Part shown: piece after piece, positions 26,208-35,492 of the stretch
How positions within the stretch are numbered: the first letter of the stretch is position 1
Layout of the letters: each line of letters begins with the position of its first letter
NCBI GenBank assembly: GCA_018240745.1
Contig: JAFEFF010000201.1
Location: 99,480 to 163,479, forward strand
Direction of reading: 5' to 3'
DNA length: 64,000 nt
DNA from: Pseudomonadota bacterium
Lineage (GTDB): Bacteria; Pseudomonadota; Alphaproteobacteria; Reyranellales; Reyranellaceae
The notes under the pieces: generated by a model
The model's database searches: none
The model's input: the letters and a program-made list of their open reading frames with translations, nothing else
Told to the model about the DNA's origin: nothing
Translations under genes and position numbers: made by a program

Positions 26208-26843
26208 ATGGCCGATCAGCCAGCAACGGATGCCGGGCCGAAGCCCGCGCCGGTCGTCATCAAGAAGTACGCGAACCGGCGGCTCTACAACACGGCCACC
26301 TCCGCCTACGTCACGCTCGATCACCTCTCCCAGATGGTGAAGGACAAGACCGATTTCGTGGTCTACGACGCCAAGACCGGCGAGGACATCACGCGCTCGG
26401 TCTTGACGCAGATCATCGTCGAGGAGGAGAGCAAGGGGCAGACCCTGCTGCCGATCCCCTTCCTGCGCCAGCTGATCTCGTTCTACGGCGACAGCCTGCA
26501 GGGCGTGGTGCCGCAGTATCTCGAGATGTCGATGACGCAGTTCGCCCGCAACCAGGAGCAGATGCGCAGCTACATGCAGAATGCCTTCGGCTTCAATCCG
26601 TTCCGGCAGTTCGAATCGATGGGCAAGCAGAACATGGCGATGTTCGAGCAGGCCATGCGCATGTTCAATCCGTTCAATGCCGGGCAGGGCACGCCGACGC
26701 AAGCCAACGGTTCGGCCGAGCCGCCGAAGCCGAAGCCGCAGGCCACGCCCGCCGCCGAGAAAGACGACGCGATCGACGACCTGAAGCGCAAGCTCGACGA
26801 GCTGCAGGGCCAGCTCGCGGAACTCAGCAAGAAGAGCAGCTAG
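26208..26843 (+). CDS. phaR: Polyhydroxyalkanoate synthesis repressor PhaR
   Basis: A 211-residue regulator. The conserved N-terminal DNA-binding domain (PHB_acc_N) reads VIKKYANRRLYNT at about residues 17-29, followed by two short accumulation-regulator repeats (IPFLRQLISFYGDSLQGVVPQYLE). A Met/Phe-rich stretch (SMTQFARNQEQM...NPF) binds granules. The C-terminus is an Ala/Pro/Lys linker and a coiled coil. PhaR senses free polymer surface: when granules appear it leaves DNA and derepresses phasin and its own gene. The ATG at 26208 has a GAGGAGCG site. The DUF1289 gene follows 3 bp later. Confidence 0.93.
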   Translation: MADQPATDAGPKPAPVVIKKYANRRLYNTATSAYVTLDHLSQMVKDKTDFVVYDAKTGEDITRSVLTQIIVEEESKGQTLLPIPFLRQLISFYGDSLQGVVPQYLEMSMTQFARNQEQMRSYMQNAFGFNPFRQFESMGKQNMAMFEQAMRMFNPFNAGQGTPTQANGSAEPPKPKPQATPAAEKDDAIDDLKRKLDELQGQLAELSKKSS

Positions 26844-26846
26844 CGC

Positions 26847-27050
26847 ATGGCCGATCCGGCCCCTCCGCCGCATGCGGCGCGGCGCGTGATGTCGCCGTGC
26901 AAGAGCATCTGCATCATGGATACCAGGAGCAACATGTGCATCGGCTGCAAGCGCACGATCGACGAGATCGCCCGCTGGCCGATGATGGACGACGACGAGC
27001 GCCGCAGGGTCGTCGATTCGCTGAAGGCGCGGAAGCTGCCGCCGGCCTGA
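26847..27050 (+). CDS. DUF1289 cysteine-rich small protein
   Basis: A 67-residue protein with the DUF1289 core CKSICIMDTRSNMCIGCKRT, giving the C-x3-C-x9-C-x2-C pattern expected of a small metal- or Fe-S-binding domain, followed by a helix ending in DDERRRVVDSL. The family (YdhL-like) is widespread in proteobacteria with no established function. It begins 3 bp after phaR and is probably in the same transcript. Confidence 0.85.
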   Translation: MADPAPPPHAARRVMSPCKSICIMDTRSNMCIGCKRTIDEIARWPMMDDDERRRVVDSLKARKLPPA

Positions 27051-27059
27051 CGTCCAGTC

Positions 27060-27171
27060 GTTCTGTCATCCTGAGCGAAGCGAAGGATCTCATGGCGCTT
27101 CCTCACGCAGGGCATCTGCCTTCGCGTCACGGACGCAATGAGGTCCTTCGCTTCGCTCAGGACGACAGAGT
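27060..27171. repeat. Inverted-repeat element, family B copy 1
   Basis: Arms of about 30 bp (GTCATCCTGAGCGAAGCG at the left and its near-complement at the right end) flank a ~45-bp centre, giving a long imperfect hairpin. It lies between the convergent DUF1289 and crotonase genes, touching the crotonase stop codon, so it may end transcription from both sides. Similar GAGCGAAGCGAAGGA arms recur near 39.2 kb, and a relative occurs near 50.7 kb. This dispersed repeat type is common in soil proteobacteria. Confidence 0.75.
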
Positions 27172-27981
27172 CTAGCGCCCCTTGAACACCGGCTTGCGCT
27201 TCTCGCGGAAGGCGGACGTTCCCTCCCTGTAGTCTTCGGTCAGGCCGGTCAGCACGTTCTGGTCGGCGTCCATGTGCGCGGCGAGATCGTCGAGCGCGTG
27301 GGCCAGGCGATTGACCGACGCCTTGCTCATGCGCACCGGAATCGGCGGCTGCATCGCGATGCGCTCGGCGAAGGCCATCGACGCCGCCAGCGCCTGTCCG
27401 TCGTCGACCACCTTCTCGACCAAACGCCAGTCGAGCGCCTCGGCGGCGCCGATGCGGTCGGACGCCAGGATCACCGCCTGCTTGGTGCGCGCCGGCCCCA
27501 TCAGCGCCAGCATGCGCGGGATCGAGCCCCAGCTCATGTTCATGCCGAGCTCGACCTCGGGAATGCGGAAGTGTGCGCTCTTCCCGCAGAAGCGGAAGTC
27601 GAGCGACACGACAAGCGCCGCGCCACCACCGATGCAATGACCCTCGATCGCCGCGATCGTCACCTGGTCCAGGTCCTGCCACGCCCTGCACATCCTGGGG
27701 CCGAGCCGCTGGCGATGGATTCGCTCGCCGATCGGCAGGGCGTCGCGCTGACGACCCTCGGGATCCTTGAGGTCGAAGCCGGCGGAGAACGCCTTCGCCG
27801 AGCCGGTCAGGATCACCACCGAGGTCTCGAGATCGTCCTCGAAATCGCGCGTGACGTCGCGCAGCTCGCGCATCGCCTGGCCGCTCAGCGCGTTGATGTC
27901 GTCGCCGCGATCGAAGCGCACGACGGCAATGCGGCCTTGCGGGCCCAAGCCCTTCTCGACTGTGACGAAGCGGCGCTCCAT
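27172..27981 (-). CDS. Enoyl-CoA hydratase/isomerase (crotonase) family protein
   Basis: A 269-residue crotonase-fold protein. The oxyanion-hole segments are present: VILTGSAKAFSAGFDLKDPEG (about residues 55-75) and IAAIEGHCIGGGAALVVSLDFRFC (about 108-131). The usual second catalytic Glu position reads PEVELGMNMSWG, which keeps an acidic residue. Family members hydrate enoyl-CoA, isomerise, or hydrolyse CoA esters; the exact reaction is not clear. The start has a GGAGGAA ribosome site. Confidence 0.85.
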   Translation of the reverse strand: MERRFVTVEKGLGPQGRIAVVRFDRGDDINALSGQAMRELRDVTRDFEDDLETSVVILTGSAKAFSAGFDLKDPEGRQRDALPIGERIHRQRLGPRMCRAWQDLDQVTIAAIEGHCIGGGAALVVSLDFRFCGKSAHFRIPEVELGMNMSWGSIPRMLALMGPARTKQAVILASDRIGAAEALDWRLVEKVVDDGQALAASMAFAERIAMQPPIPVRMSKASVNRLAHALDDLAAHMDADQNVLTGLTEDYREGTSAFREKRKPVFKGR

Positions 27982-28059
27982 GTCGATGTTCCTCCGGTGT
28001 TCTGCGCACGGTAGCGCCTCGGCTTTACAAGTGCGAGCCGCTTGGCTTCAGTGCATGCC

Positions 28060-29661
28060 ATGTCGAAATCGATCGCCACCGTCGCCCTCGAACGCCGCGT
28101 CGATGCGCTGTTTGCCCGCTATACCAGGCCCGGCTCGCCGGGCGCGGTCGTCGCCGTGATGCGCGAGGGCGAAATCGAGCTCTGCAAGGGCTACGGCCTG
28201 GCCAGCATCGAGCTCGGCGTGCCGATCGGCCCGCGCACGCGCTTCCGTATCGCCTCGGTCAGCAAGCAGTTCACCGTCACCGCCGCGCTGATGCTGGCGG
28301 CCGAGGGCAAGCTCGATCTCGACGCTCCGCCGCACAAATATCTCAAGGAGCTGAAGCCGCTCCCCGTCACGATCGACCAGATGATGCGCAATTCGAGCGG
28401 CCTGCCCGATTTCCTCGAATTGCTGCGGCTGGGCGGCCACGGCCTCGACAAGCCGGTGCGCGCCGAGGAGTTGCTCGCCGCCGCCGCGCGCAACACCCAT
28501 CTCAACTTCAAGCCGGGCAGCCGCTTCCTCTACAGCAACACCAACTTCCTGCTGCTCGGCCATATCATCGAGCGGCTGGCGAAGAAGACGCTGGGCGAGG
28601 TGCTGGAGGAGCGCATCTTCACGCCGCTCGGCATGACCGACACCATGCTGGCGGCCGATATCGGCGCCGTGATCCCGAACCTCGCGACCGGCTATCTCGG
28701 CGACGACCAGCAGGGCTTTCGCCGGGCCGCGCATGCCTATCCGCAGGGCGGCGAAGGCGGCCTCACCTCGACGGTCGAGGACCTGCTGACCTGGAGCCGG
28801 CACTTCGACGATCCCACCCTGGGCAAGAACATCCCGACGCAACTCGCGGCCGTGGCGCCGCTCGCCGGCGGCCACGTCAACCGCTATCGCCGTGGGGTCG
28901 CGACGGGCGAGCTGCGCGGCCTCGACACGATCGGCCATGGCGGATTGTGGCCGGGCTTCCGCACCGAGCTGCTGCGCCTGCCCAAGGTCGGGCTCACCGT
29001 GGTGGTGATCGCCAACCTCGCGAGCATCAATCCCTGGCGGCTGGCGCACGCCGTCGCCGCGCACGCACTGGAAGGCGACAGGCGGATCAAGCCCGCACAC
29101 GAGCCGGTCGCGCGCTCCGAAGTGAAGCCGATCGCCGGCACCTGGTTCAATGCGGAGGAGCCCGCGCTCTTCCAGCTCGCATGGACCAACAACGAGCCGA
29201 CGGTGACGCAGAACGGCATGCCGACCGCGCTGGCCCGCCGCGACGGCGGCTGGTGGGGTGCCGAGGCGGGCTCGCTGGAATTCGCGCTGAAGCGCGACAA
29301 GGACCGGCTGAAGGTCGATCTCGGCGCGGGCCGGACGCCCACCTTCAAGAAGCTCGGCAAGCGCAAGGCCGTGCCGGCCGGCATCGTCGGCACCTACCAC
29401 TCGGGCGATTCGGGCGCGACCTGGACAGTGCGCAAGAACGGCAACGGTACTGCCGTCGATGTGAGCGGACCGCTGATCGCCTCGGGGCCGGAGTGGAAGG
29501 TCGAGGGCATCGACGCCGACACCGTCGAGATCATCTCGCCGCCGGCCTGGATCACCCCGACCCAGCTCGCCCACCTCGTGCGCGACAAGGCCGGCAAGAT
29601 CGTCGCCCTCGAAGTCTCGACCGGCCGCATCAAGAAGATGCGGTTCGAGCGGATCGCGTAG
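28060..29661 (+). CDS. Serine hydrolase of the class C beta-lactamase family
   Basis: A 533-residue protein with a penicillin-binding/beta-lactamase-like domain over residues ~10-360. The SxxK motif is Ser67-Val-Ser-Lys70, the YxN motif is Tyr158-Ser-Asn160 and the third motif is His293-Gly-Gly. The C-terminal ~170 residues form beta-rich domains like those of D-aminopeptidases and related esterases. No signal peptide is seen, so it is probably a cytoplasmic D-peptidase or esterase and not a resistance enzyme. The ATG at 28060 was preferred over an upstream TTG at 28042. Confidence 0.85.
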   Translation: MSKSIATVALERRVDALFARYTRPGSPGAVVAVMREGEIELCKGYGLASIELGVPIGPRTRFRIASVSKQFTVTAALMLAAEGKLDLDAPPHKYLKELKPLPVTIDQMMRNSSGLPDFLELLRLGGHGLDKPVRAEELLAAAARNTHLNFKPGSRFLYSNTNFLLLGHIIERLAKKTLGEVLEERIFTPLGMTDTMLAADIGAVIPNLATGYLGDDQQGFRRAAHAYPQGGEGGLTSTVEDLLTWSRHFDDPTLGKNIPTQLAAVAPLAGGHVNRYRRGVATGELRGLDTIGHGGLWPGFRTELLRLPKVGLTVVVIANLASINPWRLAHAVAAHALEGDRRIKPAHEPVARSEVKPIAGTWFNAEEPALFQLAWTNNEPTVTQNGMPTALARRDGGWWGAEAGSLEFALKRDKDRLKVDLGAGRTPTFKKLGKRKAVPAGIVGTYHSGDSGATWTVRKNGNGTAVDVSGPLIASGPEWKVEGIDADTVEIISPPAWITPTQLAHLVRDKAGKIVALEVSTGRIKKMRFERIA

Positions 29662-29742
29662 GTTCGCGAAACAGCAAGCAGCGACCGTCAGCTCACGCCG
29701 ATGATGGTCTCGAAACCATCCGCGGCTATCGCCGGAAGAACG

Positions 29743-29961
29743 TCACGGAAGGGGCGCGTCGAAATCGTCCGCCATGTACGTTAGGCCCAAGGCATTCGAG
29801 GGCTCGCGAGGCTTCTGCTTCTTCTTCGCGGCCGGCATCGGACCGAGCCTGGCCAGCGGCTTGCCATGCTTGGCGATGACGATCTCTTCGCCCGAGGCAG
29901 CACGATCCACCAGCGACGATAGCTGGTCTTTCGCTTCAGCGAGATTGAATACCTTGGTCAC
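29743..29961 (-). CDS. Phd/YefM-type antitoxin, apparently orphan
   Basis: A 72-residue protein with the Phd/YefM DNA-binding N-terminus (NLAEAKDQLSSLVDRAASGEEIVIAKHGKPLARLGP). A Lys/Pro linker and an acidic C-terminus (MADDFDAPLP), the part that usually blocks a VapC/Doc-type toxin, follow. No toxin gene follows: only 81 bp remain before the convergent serine hydrolase, and nothing upstream fits. It may be a remnant of a decayed pair, a solitary autoregulator, or one that acts on a toxin elsewhere. Confidence 0.8.
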   Translation of the reverse strand: MTKVFNLAEAKDQLSSLVDRAASGEEIVIAKHGKPLARLGPMPAAKKKQKPREPSNALGLTYMADDFDAPLP

Positions 29962-30009
29962 GGTATCTGGCCAACCCGGCCAGATTTTACGACCGCGGTG
30001 CCGGAACGG

Positions 30010-30789
30010 TCAAACGGTCCGCTCGATCAGCAGCTTCTTGATCTCGGCGATCGCCTTCGCCGGATTGAGGCCCTTCGGGCACGTCTTGGTGCAGTTCATG
30101 ATGGTATGGCAGCGATAGAGCCGGAACGGATCCTCGAGGTTGTCGAGTCGCTCGCCCTTGGCCTCGTCGCGGCTGTCGGCCAGCCAGCGATAGGCCTGCA
30201 GCAGGATCGCGGGGCCGAGATAGCGCTCGCCCTGCCACCAGTAGGACGGGCACGCGGTCGAGCAGCAGAAGCAGAGGATGCATTCCCACAGGCCGTCGAG
30301 CTTGGCGCGCTCCTCGGGCGACTGCAGGCGCTCGCGGGTCGGCGGCTGGGTGGTCGACTTCAGCCACGGCTCGATCGAGGCGAGCTGCGCGTACGGCACC
30401 GTGAGATCGGGCACCAGGTCCCTGACCACCGGCATGTGCGGCAGCGGGTAGATCCTGATGTCGCCCTTCACGTCGTCGATGTACTTGGTGCAGGCGAGCG
30501 TGTTGGTGCCGTCGATGTTCATCGCGCACGAACCGCACACGCCCTCGCGGCAGGAACGGCGGAAGGTCAGCGAGCTGTCGACCTCGTTCTTGATCTTGAT
30601 CAGCGCGTCCAGGATCATCGGCCCGCAGGTCGCGAGATCGACCTCGTAGGTGTCGAGGCGCGGGTTCTTCCCGTCGTCCGGCGTCCAGCGATAGACCTTG
30701 AAGGTCTTTATCCTGGAGGCGCCGGCGGGCGCCTTGTAGGTATCGCCGACGCCGACCTTGGAGTTGGCGGGCAGGGTGAACTCGGCCAT
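30010..30789 (-). CDS. sdhB: Succinate dehydrogenase iron-sulfur subunit
   Basis: A 259-residue subunit of complex II on the inner face of the membrane. It carries electrons from the flavin to quinone. The [2Fe-2S] ligands are Cys80, Cys85, Cys88 and Cys100. The [4Fe-4S] motif is Cys170-x2-Cys173-x2-Cys176-x3-Cys180-Pro, and the [3Fe-4S] set follows in [14 protein letters not shown]. It is the last gene of sdhCDAB, 21 bp after sdhA. Length is normal for the family. Confidence 0.97.
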   Translation of the reverse strand: MAEFTLPANSKVGVGDTYKAPAGASRIKTFKVYRWTPDDGKNPRLDTYEVDLATCGPMILDALIKIKNEVDSSLTFRRSCREGVCGSCAMNIDGTNTLACTKYIDDVKGDIRIYPLPHMPVVRDLVPDLTVPYAQLASIEPWLKSTTQPPTRERLQSPEERAKLDGLWECILCFCCSTACPSYWWQGERYLGPAILLQAYRWLADSRDEAKGERLDNLEDPFRLYRCHTIMNCTKTCPKGLNPAKAIAEIKKLLIERTV

Positions 30790-30810
30790 CGATCGTTCCT
30801 TGGTAGCGTC

Positions 30811-32655
30811 TCAGTACACGCGCGCCTTCGGCGGGAAGGACTGCACGTCGTTGGTCATCGGCTGGAGGTTGACCGGACGGTAGTCGATGCGGGTCTTGCC
30901 GGTCGCATCGTCGACCCACACCGCGGTGTGCTTCAGCCAATCCTTGTCGTCGCGCTCCGGGAAGTCCTCGCGCGCGTGCGCTCCGCGGCTTTCCGTGCGG
31001 TTGGCCGCCGACCGGATGATCGACTGCGCCTGGAGGATCAGATTCTCGAACTCGAGCGTCTCCATGAGATCGGAGTTCCAGATCATCGAGCGGTCCTTGA
31101 CGCCGATGTCCGGCCTGCCGGAAATCACCTTGTCGAGGTTCACGCAGCCTTCCTCGAGGCTTTTGGCGGTGCGGAACACTGCGCAATCATTCTGCATGGT
31201 ACGCTGCATCTGGAGGCGTAGCTGCGCGGTCGGCGCGCCGCCGCGGGCATGGCGCAGCCTGTCGAGGCGGGCGATCGCTTCCTCGCCGGCCCCGCGCAGG
31301 TCCTTGTGCGGGGCGCTCGGCGTGACCTGCGTGGCGGCGCGATTGGCGGCGGCCCGGCCGAACACCACCAGCTCGAGCAGCGAGTTCGAGCCCAACCGGT
31401 TGGCGCCATGCACGCTCACCGACGCCGCCTCGCCCAGCGCCATCAGACCCGGCACGGGAGTCTTGGGGTCGCCATCCTTCACCGTCATGACTTCGCAATG
31501 ATAGTTCGTCGGGATGCCGCCCATGTTGTAGTGGCAGGTCGGCAGGATCGGGATCGGCTGCCGCGTGACGTCGACGCCGGCGAAGATGCGCGCGGTCTCG
31601 GCGATGCCCGGCAGGCGCTCGTGGATGATCTTCGGGTCGAGATGCTCGACGTGCAACTCGATGTAGTCCTTGTTCGGGCCGCAGCCGCGACCCTCGCGGA
31701 TCTCGATGGTCATCGACCGGCTGACGACGTCGCGCGACGCGAGATCCTTGGCCGAGGGCGCATAGCGCTCCATGAAGCGCTCGCCGTTGCCATTGGTGAC
31801 GTAGCCGCCCTCGCCGCGCACACCCTCCGTGATCAGGCAGCCGGCGCCGTAGATGCCGGTCGGATGGAATTGCACGAACTCCATGTCCTGCAGGGGCAGG
31901 CCGGCACGCAGCACCATGCCGCCGCCGTCGCCGGTGCAGGTATGGGCCGAGGTCGCAGTCTGGTAGACGCGGCCGCAGCCGCCGGAAGCCAGCACGGTCT
32001 TGTGGGCGCGGAAGCGGTGGATCGTGCCGTCGTCGAGGTTCCAGGCCATCACGCCGCGGCATTCGCCCTCGTCCATGATCAGGTCGAGCGCGAAATACTC
32101 GACGAAGAACTCGGCGTGGTTGCGCATCGCCTGCTGGTAGAGCGTGTGCAGCATGGCGTGGCCGGTGCGGTCGGCGGCCGCGCAGGTGCGCTGGGCGATG
32201 CCCTTGCCGAACTCGGTCGTCATGCCGCCGAACGGCCGCTGGTAGATCTTGCCCTCGGGCGTGCGGCTGAACGGCACGCCGAAATGCTCGAGCTCGATGA
32301 TCGCCGGGATGCCGTCGCGGCACATGTATTCGATCGCGTCCTGGTCGCCCAGCCAATCGGAGCCCTTGATGGTGTCGTACATGTGCCAGCGCCAGTCGTC
32401 GGGGCCCATGTTGCCGAGCGCCGCCGAGATGCCGCCCTGCGCCGCCACGGTGTGGCTGCGGGTCGGGAAGACCTTGGTGATGCAAGCCGTCTTGAGACCC
32501 TTCGACGCCATGCCGAAGGTGGCGCGCAGGCCCGCGCCGCCCGCGCCGACCACGACCACGTCGTACTCGTGATCGATCACGGTGTAGGCGCGGCCGCCGA
32601 TGTTGAAGGTGCCGGGTGTGTTGCCGTCGTTCTTGACGTTACCGCCGTCGGGCAT
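30811..32655 (-). CDS. sdhA: Succinate dehydrogenase flavoprotein subunit
   Basis: A 614-residue flavoprotein that oxidises succinate to fumarate in the TCA cycle. It shows the FAD dinucleotide motif [17 protein letters not shown] (about 35-51) and the site of covalent FAD attachment in [10 protein letters not shown]. The substrate-site segment [11 protein letters not shown] and the capping-domain arginine region ([13 protein letters not shown]) follow. The ATG at 32655 sits 2 bp after the sdhD stop; longer in-frame extensions run through sdhD and were rejected. Confidence 0.97.
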   Translation of the reverse strand: MPDGGNVKNDGNTPGTFNIGGRAYTVIDHEYDVVVVGAGGAGLRATFGMASKGLKTACITKVFPTRSHTVAAQGGISAALGNMGPDDWRWHMYDTIKGSDWLGDQDAIEYMCRDGIPAIIELEHFGVPFSRTPEGKIYQRPFGGMTTEFGKGIAQRTCAAADRTGHAMLHTLYQQAMRNHAEFFVEYFALDLIMDEGECRGVMAWNLDDGTIHRFRAHKTVLASGGCGRVYQTATSAHTCTGDGGGMVLRAGLPLQDMEFVQFHPTGIYGAGCLITEGVRGEGGYVTNGNGERFMERYAPSAKDLASRDVVSRSMTIEIREGRGCGPNKDYIELHVEHLDPKIIHERLPGIAETARIFAGVDVTRQPIPILPTCHYNMGGIPTNYHCEVMTVKDGDPKTPVPGLMALGEAASVSVHGANRLGSNSLLELVVFGRAAANRAATQVTPSAPHKDLRGAGEEAIARLDRLRHARGGAPTAQLRLQMQRTMQNDCAVFRTAKSLEEGCVNLDKVISGRPDIGVKDRSMIWNSDLMETLEFENLILQAQSIIRSAANRTESRGAHAREDFPERDDKDWLKHTAVWVDDATGKTRIDYRPVNLQPMTNDVQSFPPKARVY

Positions 32656-32657
32656 GA

Positions 32658-33038
32658 CTAGCCTCCGAAACCGATGCGCAGGATGGCGATGATGGCGCCG
32701 AGGCCAAACAGCACTGCGAGAAACTTGGTGAGCACGATCATGACGACCCGGAACGCGCCCTCGGTGTAGTCCTCCCACACCACCTGCAGGCCGAGCTGGC
32801 CATGATGCAGGCCGATGCCGATCGTCAGGATCAGCATCACCATCACCAGCGGCGAGGCGATCCAGGCACGCACCACCTGGTAGTCGGCGCCGCTCAGCAT
32901 CACCAGGGAGATGGCGAACCACACCACCAGCGGAATGAGCGCGATGGCCGTGAGCCGCTGCGCCCACCAGTGATGCACGCCCTCCTTGGCCGAGCCGAGC
33001 CCGCGGGCGCGGGCGAGAGGCGTTCTGCGATCGGTCAT
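32658..33038 (-). CDS. sdhD: Succinate dehydrogenase membrane anchor subunit
   Basis: A 126-residue anchor protein with three hydrophobic helices. The heme/quinone region is represented by [16 protein letters not shown] near residue 75, which includes conserved His and Asp/Tyr residues. It inserts in the inner membrane with SdhC to bind ubiquinone and heme b. It lies 12 bp after sdhC and 2 bp before sdhA. Confidence 0.93.
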   Translation of the reverse strand: MTDRRTPLARARGLGSAKEGVHHWWAQRLTAIALIPLVVWFAISLVMLSGADYQVVRAWIASPLVMVMLILTIGIGLHHGQLGLQVVWEDYTEGAFRVVMIVLTKFLAVLFGLGAIIAILRIGFGG

Positions 33039-33050
33039 GTCCCGCCTCCT

Positions 33051-33446
33051 TCAGATCAGCCGGAGGCCGACGATCCACGACACGATCGTCGCGACCAGCG
33101 ACACGCCGACCACGATCCAGCCGCTGCGATAGGCATCCTTGAGCTCGAAGCCGTAGCCGGCGTCCCAGAACAGGTGCCGGATGCCGTTGCACAGGTGATA
33201 GAAGGCGCTGAACAGCCAGCCGCCCAACACGAAACGCCCGAGCAGCGAGGTGTTGAAGCTCTGGAACGTCACGTAGGCACGCGGGCTGGTGGCGCAGATC
33301 ACCCAAAGAGCGAGGTAGAGAGCGCCGACCGCCAGCGCAACGCCCGTCGCGCGATGCAGGATCGACAGCACCGACGTGAGTTGCGGACGATAGACCTGGA
33401 GATGCGGGGAAAGCGGCCGATGGACCGGCCGGTTGGCGACGCTCAT
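33051..33446 (-). CDS. sdhC: Succinate dehydrogenase cytochrome b556 subunit
   Basis: A 131-residue membrane subunit. The signature [26 protein letters not shown] near the N-terminus is the classic SdhC motif; its Ser and Arg line the quinone site. The heme-ligand His sits in [14 protein letters not shown] (about residue 80). Three transmembrane helices are visible. The ATG at 33446 (MSVANRPVH) is used; an upstream ATG at 33470 adds eight unlikely residues. It is the first gene of the operon; the promoter should lie in 33447-33497. Confidence 0.93.
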   Translation of the reverse strand: MSVANRPVHRPLSPHLQVYRPQLTSVLSILHRATGVALAVGALYLALWVICATSPRAYVTFQSFNTSLLGRFVLGGWLFSAFYHLCNGIRHLFWDAGYGFELKDAYRSGWIVVGVSLVATIVSWIVGLRLI

Positions 33447-33497
33447 CGCGTTAAGTCCTCTGTTTGCCACGCTTTTTTACGCCCCTGACCTGCCAAG

Positions 33498-34553
33498 TCA
33501 ACGACGCGGCATCAGCAGCCAATAGTCGAGGTCGAGCACGACCGCGGGGTGGTACTTGCCGTCGGCGCCCTTGCCCGGGAAATCGCTGCACGGGCAGTCC
33601 TTGGTCGCGATCATGCGCACGCGCAACGCGCCGATATCGCGGCGTTGCGGCAATTCCGCCTTTTCCAGGATTTCCGACCAGGCGTAGATCGTGTCGCCGC
33701 CGAAGGTCGGCCCGACATGACTGCCGCTGTTGATGGCCGCCACGCGGAATCCATTGGCCAGTCCGTTGAACGACAGCGCCCGGGCCAGCGAAATCACATG
33801 GCCGCCGTACGCCAGACGCCGGCCGAAGCGGCTGTTCTTGCCGGCATGGGCGTCGAAGTGGACGCGTGCGGTGTTCTGGTAGAGCCGCGTCGAGAACATG
33901 TGGTCGGAGTCCTCGAGCGTGATGCCGCTCACATGGTCGATGGACTCGCCGGGCTCGTAGTCTTCCCAGCGGTGTGATGAGCCGGCGGCCTCGTCGTCGT
34001 AGCCCATCATCGACAGGTTCGGGACGACGAGGTCGGCCGGTGCGACCGACCGTGCCGTCTCAGGCACGACCGACGCGTGAACCGGCGCTCCGGAATCGCG
34101 TTTGTGCACCATCACCCAGCGGATGTAGTCGAGCACCATCTCGGCGCGCTGGTTGATGCCGGTCGAACGGACCCAGACAACGCCGCTCTGCTTGTTGGAG
34201 TTCTCGCGCAGACCCAGCACCTTCGACGACACCGACAGCGTGTCGCCGGGAAACACCGGCACGCCCCAGCGGAACTCGGCGTAGCCGAGATTGGCGACGG
34301 CGTTCACAGAGATGTCCGACACCGTCTTGCCGATCACGACATGGAATACCGCGAGGTCGTCGATCGGCGCGCGCGGCAGGCCGAGCGCCCGCGCGAACAC
34401 GTCGGACGAGTTGATGGCGAAGCGCGAGCCGTAGAGGCCGATGTTCAGCGCCGCGTCGGCCTCGGTCATGGTGCGCGGCGTCGGATGGCGGAACTCCTGG
34501 CCGACCTCGAAGTCCTCGAAGAAGTTGCCGCTCTCGGTCTTGCTCCTGCTCAT
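33498..34553 (-). CDS. MaoC-family dehydratase, mesaconyl-CoA hydratase-like
   Basis: A 351-residue protein with two tandem MaoC hot-dog domains. The N-terminal one contains FFEDFEVGQEFRHPTPRTMTEADAALNIGLYG, the second SRFGRRLAYGGHVISLARALSFNGL. Length and domain layout match mesaconyl-CoA (beta-methylmalyl-CoA) hydratase of Rhodobacter (343 aa). It overlaps the stop of the CitE-like lyase gene by 4 bp (ATGA). The pair fits the late steps of the ethylmalonyl-CoA pathway (mesaconyl-CoA to beta-methylmalyl-CoA, then cleavage). Itaconate or citramalate breakdown uses the same two families and is the main alternative. Confidence 0.82.
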   Translation of the reverse strand: MSRSKTESGNFFEDFEVGQEFRHPTPRTMTEADAALNIGLYGSRFAINSSDVFARALGLPRAPIDDLAVFHVVIGKTVSDISVNAVANLGYAEFRWGVPVFPGDTLSVSSKVLGLRENSNKQSGVVWVRSTGINQRAEMVLDYIRWVMVHKRDSGAPVHASVVPETARSVAPADLVVPNLSMMGYDDEAAGSSHRWEDYEPGESIDHVSGITLEDSDHMFSTRLYQNTARVHFDAHAGKNSRFGRRLAYGGHVISLARALSFNGLANGFRVAAINSGSHVGPTFGGDTIYAWSEILEKAELPQRRDIGALRVRMIATKDCPCSDFPGKGADGKYHPAVVLDLDYWLLMPRR

Positions 34554-35425
34554 GCGGCCTGCAGCTCCTCGATCGCGGCGGCGAGCGCCAGGGCGCGCTC
34601 GGCCTGCTCGACGTGCAGGTTCTCGATCATCCGGCCGTCGACCGTCACGACACCTTTGCCCGCGGCCTGCGCCGCCTTGAAGGCGGTCACGATCCTTCCG
34701 GCCATCTCCAGTTCCGATGAAGACGGCGCGAAGATCTCGTTGCAGGGCTCGAGCTGGCTGGGATGGATCAGGGTCTTGCCGTCGAAGCCCATCTCCACCC
34801 CCTGCCGGCACACCGCGCGGAAGCCGTCCGTGTCCTGGATGTCGTTGTAGACGCCGTCGAGGATGGTGAGGCCGTGCGCCCGCGCCGCCAGCATGCCGAT
34901 GCCGAGCGCGGTGATCATCGGCAGGCGCATCGGCGTGTGGCGCGCGCGCATGTCCTTTACGAGATCGTTGGTGCCCATGACGAACAGGCGCAGCCGCTTG
35001 TGCGCAGCGGCGATCTCCTCGGCGCGCAGGATGCCGAGCGGCGTCTCCATCATCGCCCACACCGCCATCGACTTGGGCGCACCGGCGCCCTCGAGCGCCG
35101 CGACGATCGTCGCCACGTCGCCCGCGCTCTCGACCTTGGGCACCAGGATGGCATCGGCGCCGGAGGTCGCGATCGCCGCGACATCGGCCTTGCCCCACGG
35201 CGTCATGAGGCCGTTGCAGCGGATGGCGATCTCGCGCTTGCCGTACGCCTTGCTCCTGGCCGCGGCGACGACGTTGGCGCGCGCCGCTTCCTTGGCATCG
35301 GGCGCGACGGCGTCCTCGAGATCGAAGATCAGGGCATCGGCCGGCAGGGTTCGCGCTTTCTCCAGCGCGCGCGTGTTGGCGCCCGGCATGTAGAGCACGC
35401 TGCGGCGCGGACGGATGTCAGTCAT
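34550..35425 (-). CDS. HpcH/HpaI-type CoA-ester lyase (malyl/citramalyl-CoA lyase-like)
   Basis: A 291-residue TIM-barrel lyase of the CitE/Mcl group. Landmarks are RSVLYMPGANTRALEKA at the start, LIFDLEDAVAPDAKEAAR (metal-binding Asp/Glu), AIRCNGLMTPWG, VPKVESAGD, WAMMETPLGIL and GFDGKTLIHPSQLEPCNEIF. Members cleave malyl-CoA, beta-methylmalyl-CoA or citramalyl-CoA to an acyl-CoA plus glyoxylate or pyruvate. Translational overlap with the MaoC hydratase supports a two-step pathway. It is divergent from pdxY, with 67 bp between starts. Confidence 0.87.
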   Translation of the reverse strand: MTDIRPRRSVLYMPGANTRALEKARTLPADALIFDLEDAVAPDAKEAARANVVAAARSKAYGKREIAIRCNGLMTPWGKADVAAIATSGADAILVPKVESAGDVATIVAALEGAGAPKSMAVWAMMETPLGILRAEEIAAAHKRLRLFVMGTNDLVKDMRARHTPMRLPMITALGIGMLAARAHGLTILDGVYNDIQDTDGFRAVCRQGVEMGFDGKTLIHPSQLEPCNEIFAPSSSELEMAGRIVTAFKAAQAAGKGVVTVDGRMIENLHVEQAERALALAAAIEELQAA

Positions 35426-35492
35426 GGCGAACCTCCCGAAAAACGCGGCGGACTATAATGAGGGTCCCCCTTGTGGCAAGGTGGCCGCGGCC

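Noticed and set aside
31249..32661. A 470-residue open frame opposite sdhA
   Set aside because: Lies wholly antisense to a confident sdhA and shows only shadow composition.
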